From positions 1-64,000 of the forward strand of contig CALCNX010000084.1 in NCBI GenBank assembly GCA_937899715.1: a stretch of DNA of 64,000 nt, read 5' to 3'. Origin of the DNA: an uncultured bacterium. Its GTDB lineage: Bacteria > Bacteroidota > Ignavibacteria > Kapaibacteriales > UBA4661. Position numbers and translations under genes: made by a program. Below the pieces are notes generated by a model. The model saw only the letters and a list, made by a program, of their open reading frames with translations, was not told where the DNA came from and ran no database searches. The stretch's first letter is position 1. Every line of letters begins with the position of its first letter. Positions 8,981 through 17,405 of this stretch are shown piece after piece.

Positions 8981-9778
8981 ATGTATTCCAAGACACCGTT
9001 TTCATTTTCTCGCATGAAAAGCACAGCTTTGTGTGCTCTGGCGGGAATATTTTTTACCACAGCCATTGTCCTTGCACAATCAGCACCCACAACTCCTTCA
9101 GCACCTGCGGCACCGGATGCGCCCAAAGCACCGAAAAAACGGGGCAATGTAACCATCATCAAAAACGGTGAGGTAGTGTATTCCAGTTCCGAGGGCAAAC
9201 CCAGCGATTGGAAACGCCTTGAATCTATGTTCGAGGGCGGCGAAGGTGACAGTATTCGTACCCGCGTGCAGTCTATTATGCGTGACGTGGGCAAGCGTGT
9301 TCGCGTTAGCTCGACCAACAACACGATGACGATTATGATTGACAAAGACGGCGATGGCGATAACGACCGTAATATAACAATGCAATTTTCCGGCGACGAT
9401 ATGGAGCGCTGGGGACGCGAGTTTAGCCGCTCCTTTGGCAGAGGCATGAATCAGTTCCACTTCGACACCCGTCCCTTCCAAGACATGGCGCGTAATTTTC
9501 GCTTCTCCATGCCACACCCGCCCAAAATGCCACACGCACCGAACGTCTGGCGCTTTGATGACGATGATTTCGAGTCCAAGAAAGCAGAGGACTTAGCGGA
9601 GCAAGCAAATGACCTTTCCCGCGAAGCAGAAGCCGTACGCAAAGAAGCAGAAGCAATGCGCCTCGAAGCAGAAGCAATGAAAAAACGCGCTGAGGCACTC
9701 CGTCTAGAAGCCGACGCTCGCAAAAACAAAAAATCTGATAGCAAAGACGACAAATCCAGCAGCACCAAGAAAAAATAA
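8981..9778 (+). CDS. Exported protein with C-terminal charged coiled coil
   Basis: I do not recognise a family. The 265-residue product has a signal peptide (hydrophobic core about residues 16-32, cleavage near VLAQSA), a proline/alanine-rich linker and a central domain of mixed composition. That domain contains the acidic stretch DKDGDGDNDRN, which resembles a calcium-binding loop. The last ~70 residues form a heptad-like helix of repeated EAEAMRxEAEAMKKRAEA units, ending in a lysine/serine-rich tail. This suggests a periplasmic protein with a long alanine/glutamate coiled coil. The start is supported by CGGAG at 8968-8972. A perfect hairpin downstream probably terminates the transcript. Confidence 0.65.
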   Translation: MYSKTPFSFSRMKSTALCALAGIFFTTAIVLAQSAPTTPSAPAAPDAPKAPKKRGNVTIIKNGEVVYSSSEGKPSDWKRLESMFEGGEGDSIRTRVQSIMRDVGKRVRVSSTNNTMTIMIDKDGDGDNDRNITMQFSGDDMERWGREFSRSFGRGMNQFHFDTRPFQDMARNFRFSMPHPPKMPHAPNVWRFDDDDFESKKAEDLAEQANDLSREAEAVRKEAEAMRLEAEAMKKRAEALRLEADARKNKKSDSKDDKSSSTKKK

Positions 9779-9818
9779 GCCTCCTCTTCAAGTTCTACGG
9801 CTACACAATCTATGCTGC

Positions 9819-9865
9819 ACAAAAGGCACTGCACAAACGCGAGACCGCGTGGCAGTGCCTTTTGT
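9819..9865 (+). terminator. Intrinsic terminator hairpin
   Basis: A perfect 14-bp inverted repeat (acaaaaggcactgc at 9819-9832 and gcagtgccttttgt at 9852-9865) has a second inner 5-bp stem (acgcg/cgcgt at 9837-9841 and 9846-9850). The right arm ends in a T-run. It lies 41 bp after the coiled-coil gene and 100 bp before coaX. Confidence 0.7.
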
Positions 9866-9966
9866 ATTGTGTGTAACAGCGAAAGGAAAAATTTGTGCAA
9901 AAGTCGTACATTCGGCATATTCGCGCCTGTAAACGCCATCATTTTTCACCATTTCCCCAAGGCGCT

Positions 9967-10809
9967 ATGAACCCCATTCTCGCCGGAGCAATAGACATCG
10001 GCAACACGCGCATCAAGATTCTTGCTGATGGGCAGTTTTTCGCGGGTGACCTGAACACAAACTGGCAAGAACCGATGCACAAGTATTTGTGGAATTTTTC
10101 CGGTAAGCAGGTTTTATTCGGCGTTTCTTCCGTCAATCCCGAAGCGTATTCTCTGCTGGAAGGCGAACTGAAGAAGCGCAGTAATGTACGCTGGAAGCCG
10201 CTTGCAGACATCTTTCGTGAGCAATCGCTCATAGACATTTCGGGAATTCAAGGCATCGGCAGTGACCGTGTGCTCAGTCTTATCGGGGCGTTACATCACA
10301 ATCTTCAGCACAATCCCACGCTCGTCGCACCACTTATCACGATTGATTGCGGCACAGCCGTCACCATCAATGCCGCTAACACGCGCCGCAAATGCTTGGG
10401 TGGCGCAATACTGCCGGGCGTAGGCACGCAATTACGCGCTTTGCATCACTTCACGCAGCTTCTGCCTGAAGTCGAACCCGGATTCGAGGATGCTACCTGC
10501 GGCACGAATACGGCTCAGGCAATGCGTATCGGCGTGGTGCGAGGCATTGGCGGCGCAATTAAGGAAATTGTTCAAAGCATCGTGGAGAAAGAATTTCAAC
10601 GCGAAAGCCCGCTTGTATTCATCACCGGTGGCGATGCCGGCATTGTGCAGAAAGCGCTTGAAGTCTGGCATTTGCAACCGCAACACGAGCCGCATCTGGT
10701 TCTCTATGGCGCAAGTGCGCTTATGTCTCAGTGGATGCAAGAGTATGCCGCTATGGGGCAACCAACCGAGAACGCACTTGAAAGCGGCTTGGTGCAACTG
10801 ACAACCTGA
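9967..10809 (+). CDS. coaX: Type III pantothenate kinase
   Basis: CoaX catalyses the ATP-dependent phosphorylation of pantothenate, the first step of coenzyme A biosynthesis, in the cytoplasm. From the chosen start the ASKHA-fold motifs are clear: AIDIGNTRIK (phosphate-1 loop, residues 9-17), GIQGIGSDRVLSL (the family GxGxDR substrate motif), ITIDCGTAVTINAA (phosphate-2 and catalytic acid region) and GGAILPGVGTQ. The length of 280 residues is slightly long for the family. The ATG at 9967 is preferred over GTG at 9895 because the family begins just before the IDIGN motif and an AAGG precedes it. The last codons (LVQLTT-stop) are copied downstream in the repeat at 12058. Confidence 0.92.
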   Translation: MNPILAGAIDIGNTRIKILADGQFFAGDLNTNWQEPMHKYLWNFSGKQVLFGVSSVNPEAYSLLEGELKKRSNVRWKPLADIFREQSLIDISGIQGIGSDRVLSLIGALHHNLQHNPTLVAPLITIDCGTAVTINAANTRRKCLGGAILPGVGTQLRALHHFTQLLPEVEPGFEDATCGTNTAQAMRIGVVRGIGGAIKEIVQSIVEKEFQRESPLVFITGGDAGIVQKALEVWHLQPQHEPHLVLYGASALMSQWMQEYAAMGQPTENALESGLVQLTT

Positions 10810-10880
10810 TTTACTCCCCAGCACTTGCTTTGCGACACTTTTATTTTCCGCGAACATTCACTACTTTTGTGGTCTATGAA
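10777..10880 (+). repeat. Upstream copy of a ~100-bp direct repeat (coaX tail plus promoter)
   Basis: From acttgaaagcggct through the stop codon of coaX and on to the TACTTTTG promoter element and the following tga, the sequence is repeated with a few substitutions and a small indel at 12058-12166. The first copy contains the genuine coaX 3' end. Together the two copies bracket the short NHL gene. Confidence 0.85.
10862..10869 (+). promoter_or_regulatory. Promoter -7 element TACTTTTG (repeat copy 1)
   Basis: An exact TAnnTTTG match sits inside the duplicated segment. Transcription would start near 10876, at a mini-ORF atgaaaacacaacagccatga encoding MKTQQP, and run into the hairpin at 10906-10954 before reaching the NHL gene at 11061. 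Confidence 0.5.
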
Positions 10881-10905
10881 AACACAACAGCCATGACATT
10901 TACAC

Positions 10906-10954
10906 ACGCCCCATCCGGCATAAATCTTTGCTTGGATAGTGGGCGTTTTCTTTT
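10906..10954 (+). terminator. Leader hairpin with T-rich tail before the short NHL gene
   Basis: acgccccatcc at 10906-10916 can pair with ggat (10934-10937) and gggcgt (10941-10946), separated by a short bulge, followed by tttctttt. It lies between a promoter and the gene start. It is therefore either a terminator for upstream transcription or a leader attenuator. Confidence 0.5.
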
Positions 10955-11060
10955 GAAAAGCCGCTCTGCTGTTAAGAAATGTATAGAACAGTACAATTTC
11001 CTTCACTCTTTTTGCGTCCATGTTTAGCGTCTTTCAAGCTATATTCTCAAAAGTCTCGGC

Positions 11061-12014
11061 ATGAAACACAAAAGTGTCAACAAATTTCTTGTTGTAATAT
11101 TGATAGTATCATTAGGGATTCTGTTTTATAGATACACCTCAATATTTACACCCAAGATAACATCGCTGGCAGGCGGTTCGTCGGGTTATAAGGACGGCTT
11201 TGGTCTGGCAGCACAGTTTGGCTTTCTGGAAGATATTGTGTGCGATGGTGAAGGAAATCTCTACGTTATTGATAATAGAAGCATCCGTAAGATTGTGATA
11301 GCTACGGGCAAAGTAATAACGCTAGTGGGAGATATAGGACACTCATCGGGAATCACTCATGATGGCAAAGGCAATCTTTATGTAACGGATAGTTATTGCG
11401 TCCATAAAATTGTAATAGCAACAGGCAAAGTAACCACGCTTGCGGGGAATCGCGAAAGGGGAGATGCTAATGGTATAGGAAAAGTGGCACAGTTTCGCTA
11501 TCCTTGGGGAATCATTAGCGATGGTAGAGGAAATCTTTATGTAGCAGACCAGAACCGTATTCGCAAAATCGTGATAGCGACAGGTGAAGTAACAACACTG
11601 ACGGGAGGAGAATTTAGTCATCTAACCGACATCATTAGCGATAGAGATGGAAATCTTTACGTTTTGGATGGTTTTCGTATCTGTAAAATTGTTGTAGCCA
11701 CAGGTAAAGTAACTGCGTTGGCAGGTAGTGGTGGCTTGTGGTGGTTCAGCCCTGATGGGATAGGAGCTGAAGCTCGATTTGGGGCACCGTTTAGCATCAC
11801 GACTGATGGCATAAAAAATCTCTATGTAGCTGATACTTATGGCATTCGCAAAATTGAGATAGCGACAGGCGAGGTAACAACAGCGGTAAAGGGCAGTCAA
11901 AAGGGTTATCATATATTCGATTTCCCGCGTGGAATCACATATGATGGATTCGGGAATCTCTACGTAGCAGACGAGGGCAATCATCGTATTTGGAAAGTTA
12001 CCATTGCGAAGTAA
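11061..12014 (+). CDS. Short NHL-repeat protein with N-terminal membrane anchor
   Basis: The product has 317 residues. A basic N-terminus and one hydrophobic helix (FLVVILIVSLGILFY, about residues 9-23) with no obvious cleavage site suggest a signal anchor. The rest consists of about six degenerate NHL units of the form GNLYVxDxxxIRKIVIATGKVTTLAG. The units resemble those of the large NHL protein at 5287-7620 but are more diverged and are followed by no sorting domain. An extracytoplasmic propeller tethered to the inner membrane is likely; the ligand is unknown. The gene is bracketed by direct repeats, suggesting it entered or was duplicated as a cassette after coaX. It is AT-richer than its neighbours. 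Confidence 0.75.
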   Translation: MKHKSVNKFLVVILIVSLGILFYRYTSIFTPKITSLAGGSSGYKDGFGLAAQFGFLEDIVCDGEGNLYVIDNRSIRKIVIATGKVITLVGDIGHSSGITHDGKGNLYVTDSYCVHKIVIATGKVTTLAGNRERGDANGIGKVAQFRYPWGIISDGRGNLYVADQNRIRKIVIATGEVTTLTGGEFSHLTDIISDRDGNLYVLDGFRICKIVVATGKVTALAGSGGLWWFSPDGIGAEARFGAPFSITTDGIKNLYVADTYGIRKIEIATGEVTTAVKGSQKGYHIFDFPRGITYDGFGNLYVADEGNHRIWKVTIAK

Positions 12015-12057
12015 TAACGATGCTAATGAGACTTGACTACTCGGCACTTGGTGCATT

Positions 12058-12166
12058 TACTTGGAAGCAGCGGCTTTGTGCAACTGACAACCTGATTTAC
12101 TCCCAAGCACTCACTTTGAGGTACTTTTATTTTCCGCGAAAATTCACTACTTTTGTGCTTGATGAA
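12058..12166 (+). repeat. Downstream copy of the direct repeat, with a coaX 3' remnant
   Basis: This stretch repeats 10777-10880. Its first part still reads GFVQLTT-stop, a copy of the last codons of coaX (GLVQLTT-stop), although no coaX gene precedes it here. The promoter element and its flanks are also retained. Confidence 0.85.
12148..12155 (+). promoter_or_regulatory. Promoter -7 element TACTTTTG (repeat copy 2)
   Basis: This is an exact TAnnTTTG match at the same position in the second repeat copy, about 120 bp upstream of the glyoxalase-fold gene. A TSS near 12162 is expected. Confidence 0.5.
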
Positions 12167-12200
12167 CCATCACTCAACACAGAAGCATCATGTAATACTT

Positions 12201-12248
12201 ACGCCCCTGTCCGGCTTGCACTCTTGTCCGGCGGTGGGCGTTTCTTTT
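12201..12248 (+). terminator. Leader hairpin before the glyoxalase-fold gene
   Basis: acgccc (12201-12206) pairs with gggcgt (12236-12241), and the palindromic ccgg blocks at 12211 and 12228 can extend the stem. tttctttt follows. The arrangement of promoter, leader, hairpin and gene is the same as in the first repeat copy. Confidence 0.5.
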
Positions 12249-12270
12249 GAACTCTCTTTTCTTCAATGCC

Positions 12271-12759
12271 ATGCTTACAGCCATTCAACAGCATACGACC
12301 GTCAAAAAAGGTGGCATCATTGAAATTTCCGCACCCGATTTGCCCGAAGGCGCGGAAGTGGATGTTTCGGCAGTTTTGACTTTGATTGAAACCGATATTC
12401 ATCAGGTCACGCCGATGCTACACGTGGCGAATTGTGCGGAGAGTATAGATTTTTTTGTGCAGATTTTGGGTTTTAGGGCAATTTTTCGCTCTGAAGATTT
12501 TGCTTTGGTAAGGCGTGGCGGTGCTTCGGTGAGGATTGTCGAAGAAAAAGGGCGTGAAAAAGTTGATGCGAAAAATGCGCGAACGACGGTCTATGTCGAG
12601 GTGTATAATGTAGATGCACTCTACCTTGAGCGAGAGAATGCTCTGGCGACTTTGCCGAAAGATGATGTCGTGAAGCCCATAACCCAAGTATGGAATCAGC
12701 GTGAATTGCTTGTCCGAATGCCTGACGGAAATTGGATTGCATTCGGTCAGGAATTATGA
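12271..12759 (+). CDS. VOC-superfamily (glyoxalase/bleomycin-resistance-like) protein
   Basis: This is a small cytoplasmic protein of 162 residues. The first ~45 residues are a separate segment (ISAPDLPEGAEVDVSAVL) of the kind seen in antitoxin-like linker regions. The rest, from VTPMLHVANCAESIDFFVQILGF, is a single glyoxalase-fold domain with the typical paired beta-alpha-beta-beta-beta pattern and the closing MPDGNWIAF. Metal-ligand assignment is not secure, and such proteins range from dioxygenases to antibiotic-binding proteins. The ATG at 12271 is chosen over a TTG at 12247 that would lie inside the leader hairpin tail. Confidence 0.65.
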   Translation: MLTAIQQHTTVKKGGIIEISAPDLPEGAEVDVSAVLTLIETDIHQVTPMLHVANCAESIDFFVQILGFRAIFRSEDFALVRRGGASVRIVEEKGREKVDAKNARTTVYVEVYNVDALYLERENALATLPKDDVVKPITQVWNQRELLVRMPDGNWIAFGQEL

Positions 12760-12827
12760 AATTTATACATAAGAAGATTTTACCGATTCATTGAAATCAA
12801 AATTTATTTTCTAATTCTTTACTTACA

Positions 12828-15800
12828 ATGCCCAAACGTACCGATATCCACAGCGTTCTCGTCATCGGCTCCGGTCCTATCGTCATCGGACAAGCCTGCG
12901 AATTTGATTATAGCGGCACGCAAGCCTGCAAAGCCCTCCGCGAAGAGGGTTTGCGCGTCGTGCTGATAAACTCGAACCCCGCGACGATTATGACCGACCC
13001 CGACATAGCAGACGCAACCTACATTGAGCCGATAACATCGGAGTACATCGAAGCAATTATCGCCAAAGAGCGCCCCGATGCTATTCTGCCAACCGTAGGC
13101 GGGCAAACCGCTCTCAATGCGGCTCTGGAACTGCACCGATTGGGTATTTTGGAGAAATATGGTGTGGAACTTATCGGCTCAAAACCGGAATCCATCAAAA
13201 TGGCAGAAGACCGCGAGGAGTTCCTCGAAGCAATGAAACGATGCGGCTTGGAGATGCCCAAAGGCGGCTTTGTGAACTCGCTGGAAGAAGGCTGGGCGAT
13301 TGCAAAAGAAATCGGCACATTTCCGCTTATTATTCGCCCTTCCTTCACGCTGGGCGGCACGGGCGGCGGTATTGCCTACGATGCGGAAGATTTCGTCCAA
13401 AAGTTGAGCGCGGGCTTGGAAGCAAGTCCTGTGCGGCGCGTTCTTGTGGAAGAAAGCATTATCGGCTGGAAAGAATACGAACTGGAAGTGATGCGGGATA
13501 CAAAGGATAATTGCGTTATTGTCTGCTCCATCGAAAACTTCGACCCCATGGGCGTTCACACCGGAGACAGTATCACGGTCGCGCCCGCACAAACGCTCAC
13601 CGACCGCGAGTACCAGTTCATGCGCGACGCAGCACTGGCAATTATGCGCGAAATCGGCGTGGAAACGGGCGGCTCCAACGTTCAGTTTGCTGTCAATCCC
13701 AAAGACGGACGCTTGATTATTATTGAGATGAACCCCCGCGTTTCACGCTCATCAGCTTTGGCATCGAAAGCAACAGGCTTCCCGATTGCCAAAATCGCGG
13801 CGAAACTCGCTATTGGCTACACACTGGACGAAATCACAAACGACATCACGAAAAAAACGCCAGCGTGCTTCGAGCCGACGATTGATTACGTGGTTGTGAA
13901 AGCGCCGCGGTGGGACTTTGAGAAGTTCAAGGGCGTTGATGACGAACTCACGGTGCAGATGAAGTCTGTGGGCGAAGCAATGTCTTTCGGGCGTACCTTC
14001 AAGGAGGCATTGCAGAAGGCTTTGCGGAGCATTGAAAAAAGTCGCCACGGCTTCGGCTACGACAACGCCTCGTATCTTGAGCCGATTTCTACGTTCCGTG
14101 TAGATAAAGAAGTCCATTTGAAGCGACTTTTCCGTCGCAAGTCCGATTCTATTTTCGACCTTTGCGAAGCGCTTAGAATGGGTATGACGACGGACGAAAT
14201 CCACGCTGCCACCAAGTACGACGTGTGGTTTATTGAGCAATGCCGCGAGATTGTGAACACAGCAGAACAGCTCTTGGCGGAATACCGTTCTTTCACAAAC
14301 GGTACTCAAAACTCAACACCCAAAACTCAAAATTTCCTCACCTCGCTTGATGCCACACGGCTTTTTCACTTGAAGCGGCTTGGTTTTTCCGACCGCCAAT
14401 TATCGTTGCTGACTGGCTCAAGCGAAGCAGATGTTCGCAAACATCGCATTCAGCAAGGTATCAAGCCTGTTTTCAAAACGATAGACACTTGTGCGGCGGA
14501 ATTTGAATCCGAAACGCCGTATCACTATTCGACATACGAGCAGGAAAACGAGTCTGTGCGCTCATCGCGGAAGAAGGTCGTCATTCTGGGTGGCGGTCCA
14601 AACCGCATCGGGCAGGGCATTGAGTTTGATTATTGCTGCGTGCAGGCGGTTTTTGCCTTGAAGCAAGCGGGTTACGAAGCAATTATGATTAACTGTAATC
14701 CCGAAACCGTTTCCACTGACTACGACATTACGGACAAGCTCTATTTTGAACCGCTTACGCTGGAAGATGTGCTGAATGTGCTGGAACATGAGCAGCCGGA
14801 CGGCGTAATCGTTACCTTCGGCGGACAAACTCCGCTCAAACTTGCCCACGCTATTGATGAAGCGGGATTCCGTATTCTTGGTACGTCACCCGAAGGCATT
14901 GATTTGGCGGAAGACCGCAAGCGCTTTGGCAAACTGATTGACGAATTGAACATTCCCTGCCCCAAATATGGCACGGCGACAACGGTGGACGAAGCAATCA
15001 CGATTGCGGCGCGTATCGGCTATCCGGTACTGGTGCGCCCCAGCTATGTGCTGGGCGGACGCTCAATGCAAATTTGCTACAATGATGCTTCCTTGCGCGA
15101 GTATATGAGCCGTGCTATCAATGTTTCGCCAGAGCGACCGATTTTGGTTGACCAATTTTTGGAAAATGCGTACGAATTTGACGTGGATGCTGTTTGCGAC
15201 GGCGGTGTGGGCGATGCGAAGCGCATTATGATTGGCGGCGTAATGCAGCACATCGAGGAAGCGGGAGTCCATTCGGGCGATTCGTCGTGTGTGCTTCCGC
15301 CGTACAACATCACCAACGAGCAGTTTGACCGTCTCATTGAGTACACGCGCACTCTGGCGAAGGCGCTGAATGTGGTGGGCTTGATGAACATTCAATTTGC
15401 CATGCAGGACGACGATATTTACGTGCTGGAAGTCAATCCCAGAGCCTCGCGCACGGTTCCCTTTATCTCAAAAGCACGTGGAGTGTCGCTGGCGCAAATT
15501 GCAACATGGCTCATGGTTGGCAAATCCTTCGGCGATGAGGGTGTTCCCGTGATTGACGATTTTTCACTGGCGACAAACCGTGTTGCCATCAAAGAATCGG
15601 TCTTTCCGTTCAATAAATTCCCGAAAGCGAATTTGTACTTAGGTCCTGAAATGCGCTCCACAGGCGAGGTAATGGGTATTGATACGACTTTCGGTAGCGC
15701 GATGATGAAAGCGAACATCTCGGCGGGCATCAATATCCCGCAAACGGGACGCATTTTCACGTCTCTTTGTGACCGTGATAAAACCTCGCGTGCAGCACAG

Positions 15801-16148
15801 ATGATTAAAAGCTACAACGACATGGGCTTTGAAATCCTTGCCACACAAGGCACGGCAGATTGGCTCAAAGAACACGGCGTGGAAGCCGCAACACTGCTTA
15901 AATACTACGAAGGCAGCCCGAACGTGATTGACCGCATTGAGCAAGGCGATATTCATCTTGTCATCAATACTCCGAAAGGCGAGAACTCGCGTGTGGACGA
16001 GATGGTGATGGGACGCGCTGCGATGAAGTTCAAAGTACCGTTCATCACGACCCTGGCTGCTGCACAGGCGAGCCTGAAGGGGCTTCAGTTCATGCGCTCT
16101 GGTGGGACTGGGCAGGTGAAGCCGCTTCAGGAGTATTATGCGGAGTGA
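12828..16148 (+). CDS. carB: Carbamoyl-phosphate synthase large subunit
   Basis: CarB makes carbamoyl phosphate from bicarbonate, ATP and ammonia delivered by the CarA glutaminase, feeding pyrimidine and arginine synthesis. Both homologous halves are visible. Each begins with a VIGSGPIVIGQ- or ILGGGPNRIGQG-type phosphate loop, followed by ATP-grasp cores (SFTLGGTGGGIAYD; SYVLGGRSMQI) and NPRxSRxxA signatures, then the C-terminal MGS-like allosteric domain (ATQGTADWLKEHG). At 1106 residues it is about 30 longer than the E. coli enzyme. Part of the excess is a low-complexity NGTQNSTPKTQN linker between the halves, encoded by a dispersed DNA repeat (see 14304). carA is not in the window. Confidence 0.96.
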   Translation: MPKRTDIHSVLVIGSGPIVIGQACEFDYSGTQACKALREEGLRVVLINSNPATIMTDPDIADATYIEPITSEYIEAIIAKERPDAILPTVGGQTALNAALELHRLGILEKYGVELIGSKPESIKMAEDREEFLEAMKRCGLEMPKGGFVNSLEEGWAIAKEIGTFPLIIRPSFTLGGTGGGIAYDAEDFVQKLSAGLEASPVRRVLVEESIIGWKEYELEVMRDTKDNCVIVCSIENFDPMGVHTGDSITVAPAQTLTDREYQFMRDAALAIMREIGVETGGSNVQFAVNPKDGRLIIIEMNPRVSRSSALASKATGFPIAKIAAKLAIGYTLDEITNDITKKTPACFEPTIDYVVVKAPRWDFEKFKGVDDELTVQMKSVGEAMSFGRTFKEALQKALRSIEKSRHGFGYDNASYLEPISTFRVDKEVHLKRLFRRKSDSIFDLCEALRMGMTTDEIHAATKYDVWFIEQCREIVNTAEQLLAEYRSFTNGTQNSTPKTQNFLTSLDATRLFHLKRLGFSDRQLSLLTGSSEADVRKHRIQQGIKPVFKTIDTCAAEFESETPYHYSTYEQENESVRSSRKKVVILGGGPNRIGQGIEFDYCCVQAVFALKQAGYEAIMINCNPETVSTDYDITDKLYFEPLTLEDVLNVLEHEQPDGVIVTFGGQTPLKLAHAIDEAGFRILGTSPEGIDLAEDRKRFGKLIDELNIPCPKYGTATTVDEAITIAARIGYPVLVRPSYVLGGRSMQICYNDASLREYMSRAINVSPERPILVDQFLENAYEFDVDAVCDGGVGDAKRIMIGGVMQHIEEAGVHSGDSSCVLPPYNITNEQFDRLIEYTRTLAKALNVVGLMNIQFAMQDDDIYVLEVNPRASRTVPFISKARGVSLAQIATWLMVGKSFGDEGVPVIDDFSLATNRVAIKESVFPFNKFPKANLYLGPEMRSTGEVMGIDTTFGSAMMKANISAGINIPQTGRIFTSLCDRDKTSRAAQMIKSYNDMGFEILATQGTADWLKEHGVEAATLLKYYEGSPNVIDRIEQGDIHLVINTPKGENSRVDEMVMGRAAMKFKVPFITTLAAAQASLKGLQFMRSGGTGQVKPLQEYYAE
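14304..14335 (+). repeat. Dispersed CTCAAAACTCAA-type repeat inside carB
   Basis: A 32-bp stretch of ACTCAAAA/CAACAC units matches 37379-37410 at 29 of 32 positions. Here it is in frame in the inter-domain linker of carB; there it lies in the spacer before the batA-like gene. Confidence 0.7.
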
Positions 16149-16151
16149 AGA

Positions 16152-16346
16152 ATGAGCGCGATAAAGGTGAAAGACATGATTCGCAAGCTGGAAGCAAACG
16201 GCTGGCAACTTGTGAGAATAAACGGTAGTCATCGTATTTTCAAAAATCCTATCACTGGCAAAACGACAGTTGTTGCGGGAAAAGAAAGTGGTGATATGCC
16301 TAAGACGACAGAGAAACAAATCTATAAACAAACTGGACTCAAGTAA
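16152..16346 (+). CDS. hicA: HicA-like mRNA interferase toxin
   Basis: This 64-residue protein has the dsRNA-binding-like fold pattern of HicA/YcfA toxins: VKDMIRKLEANGWQLVRINGSHRIF, with the catalytic-type histidine in GSHR, and an ITGKTTVV strand. HicA cuts mRNA when free and is neutralised by HicB. It starts 3 bp after the carB stop and overlaps the next gene by one base, so the pair may be read through from carB as well as from its own promoter. The C-terminal part is shorter and less canonical than usual, but the length fits. Confidence 0.82.
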   Translation: MSAIKVKDMIRKLEANGWQLVRINGSHRIFKNPITGKTTVVAGKESGDMPKTTEKQIYKQTGLK

Positions 16347-16642
16347 TGAAGATACTTGGAGGATATATGACATCTTTTCTCATTGTCATTGAGCGTGCCG
16401 AAAATAACTATTCGGCATACTGTTTAGACGACGTCGCTTGCGTAGCGACGGGTGATACCATAGATGAAACCCTGCAACTTATGCAAGAGGCTGTTGTGCT
16501 CTGGGTAGAATATACACTTGAGGATGGGGGCGAGATACCTGAACCCAAAGACCTTCAGTATTATCTCAACTCAGGCGAACTCGAACTTGCGCCCGACGAC
16601 ATTCTTACGCACGTTACAGTTAATGTACCGGAAGTCGCATAA
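16346..16642 (+). CDS. hicB: HicB-like antitoxin
   Basis: The product is an antitoxin partner of the preceding HicA-like toxin. The N-terminal half has the HicB partial RNase H-like fold (FLIVIERAENNYSAYCLDDVACVATGDTIDETLQLMQEAV), typical of HicB/UPF0150 proteins. No ribbon-helix-helix or HTH tail is evident, so autoregulation may be weak or need a partner. An ATG at 16346 overlaps the hicA stop; an alternative ATG at 16367 has GGAGG just upstream (16358-16362) and gives a more standard N-terminus (MTSFLIVIE). Confidence 0.82.
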   Translation: MKILGGYMTSFLIVIERAENNYSAYCLDDVACVATGDTIDETLQLMQEAVVLWVEYTLEDGGEIPEPKDLQYYLNSGELELAPDDILTHVTVNVPEVA

Positions 16643-16738
16643 ACTGCCGATATTTGCAGCATGAGAACTTTGCCTTGAGATTATTTGTGAATACTTTTCG
16701 TCCTTAATTATAGTCAATGCATTTTGGGAGTTTCAACG

Positions 16739-17362
16739 ATGAAGCCGAGAATTTTTGTTCAAATTATTGCTTGCTGTGCTTGCTTATATGCTTGCAACGA
16801 TGGGGTACTATCCCCATCAGATATAGACTTTAATTATGATTCTTCATTTTATCCCAAGAGAATTGGGGCACAGTGGAAATATGGGGGCTTTGAAAATGCT
16901 CAATCGGGCTTTTCCACTAACCCATATGCTCCCACATGGAGTTATCAATCAAGTAGAAACTGGGTTTGGACACTCATGAAGTATGAGCAAATCAGTTCGG
17001 ATTCCGCGACTATTCTGATTTCATCTGTTGCGGAAACTCTATATTTTCGCACGGATTCACGATATGGCTTTGATGCCAACGGCAATCCGCGAGTTATTAC
17101 AACCATTACAGGAAGTCCTGACGCAAGGACCACGCTAGATACAGGAATCATCGGGATTTCAAGACGCCTGATGACATTAGAATTTAAGCATGGCTTACTT
17201 CAACCTATGGGGGTATATTGGGACGGCACAAGTTTAAATAGCAGCAAATACAGCAGCGGGCCGTTGGAAAAAAGAAGAGGCTATTTTATATCTCATGGTG
17301 TTCCGTACTATTCCAGATTTGCAAGCGGTGCTGAATTTGGGCAATATGAATTTATTCCATAA
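16739..17362 (+). CDS. Hypothetical lipoprotein
   Basis: No family is recognised. The 207-residue product begins with a short lipoprotein signal (hydrophobic VQIIACCACLYAC, lipidation at the last Cys) and is otherwise a beta-rich, Tyr/Ser-rich periplasmic or surface protein. A KRIGAQWKYGG segment recalls small Bacteroidota lipoproteins. The start at 16739 is supported by GGGAG at 16726-16730. It lies in an AT-richer patch between hicB and the hexosaminidase gene, 43 bp ahead of the latter. Confidence 0.55.
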   Translation: MKPRIFVQIIACCACLYACNDGVLSPSDIDFNYDSSFYPKRIGAQWKYGGFENAQSGFSTNPYAPTWSYQSSRNWVWTLMKYEQISSDSATILISSVAETLYFRTDSRYGFDANGNPRVITTITGSPDARTTLDTGIIGISRRLMTLEFKHGLLQPMGVYWDGTSLNSSKYSSGPLEKRRGYFISHGVPYYSRFASGAEFGQYEFIP

Positions 17363-17405
17363 ATCACAAAAAGTGAGAATCATTCACTTAACGTCTGAAT
17401 CACGC

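Noticed and set aside
12162..12290. Possible histidine-type leader peptide (MNHHSTQKHH...) before the glyoxalase-fold gene
   Set aside because: The frame does not stop before the hairpin and overlaps the gene; only four His are present and no histidine gene follows.
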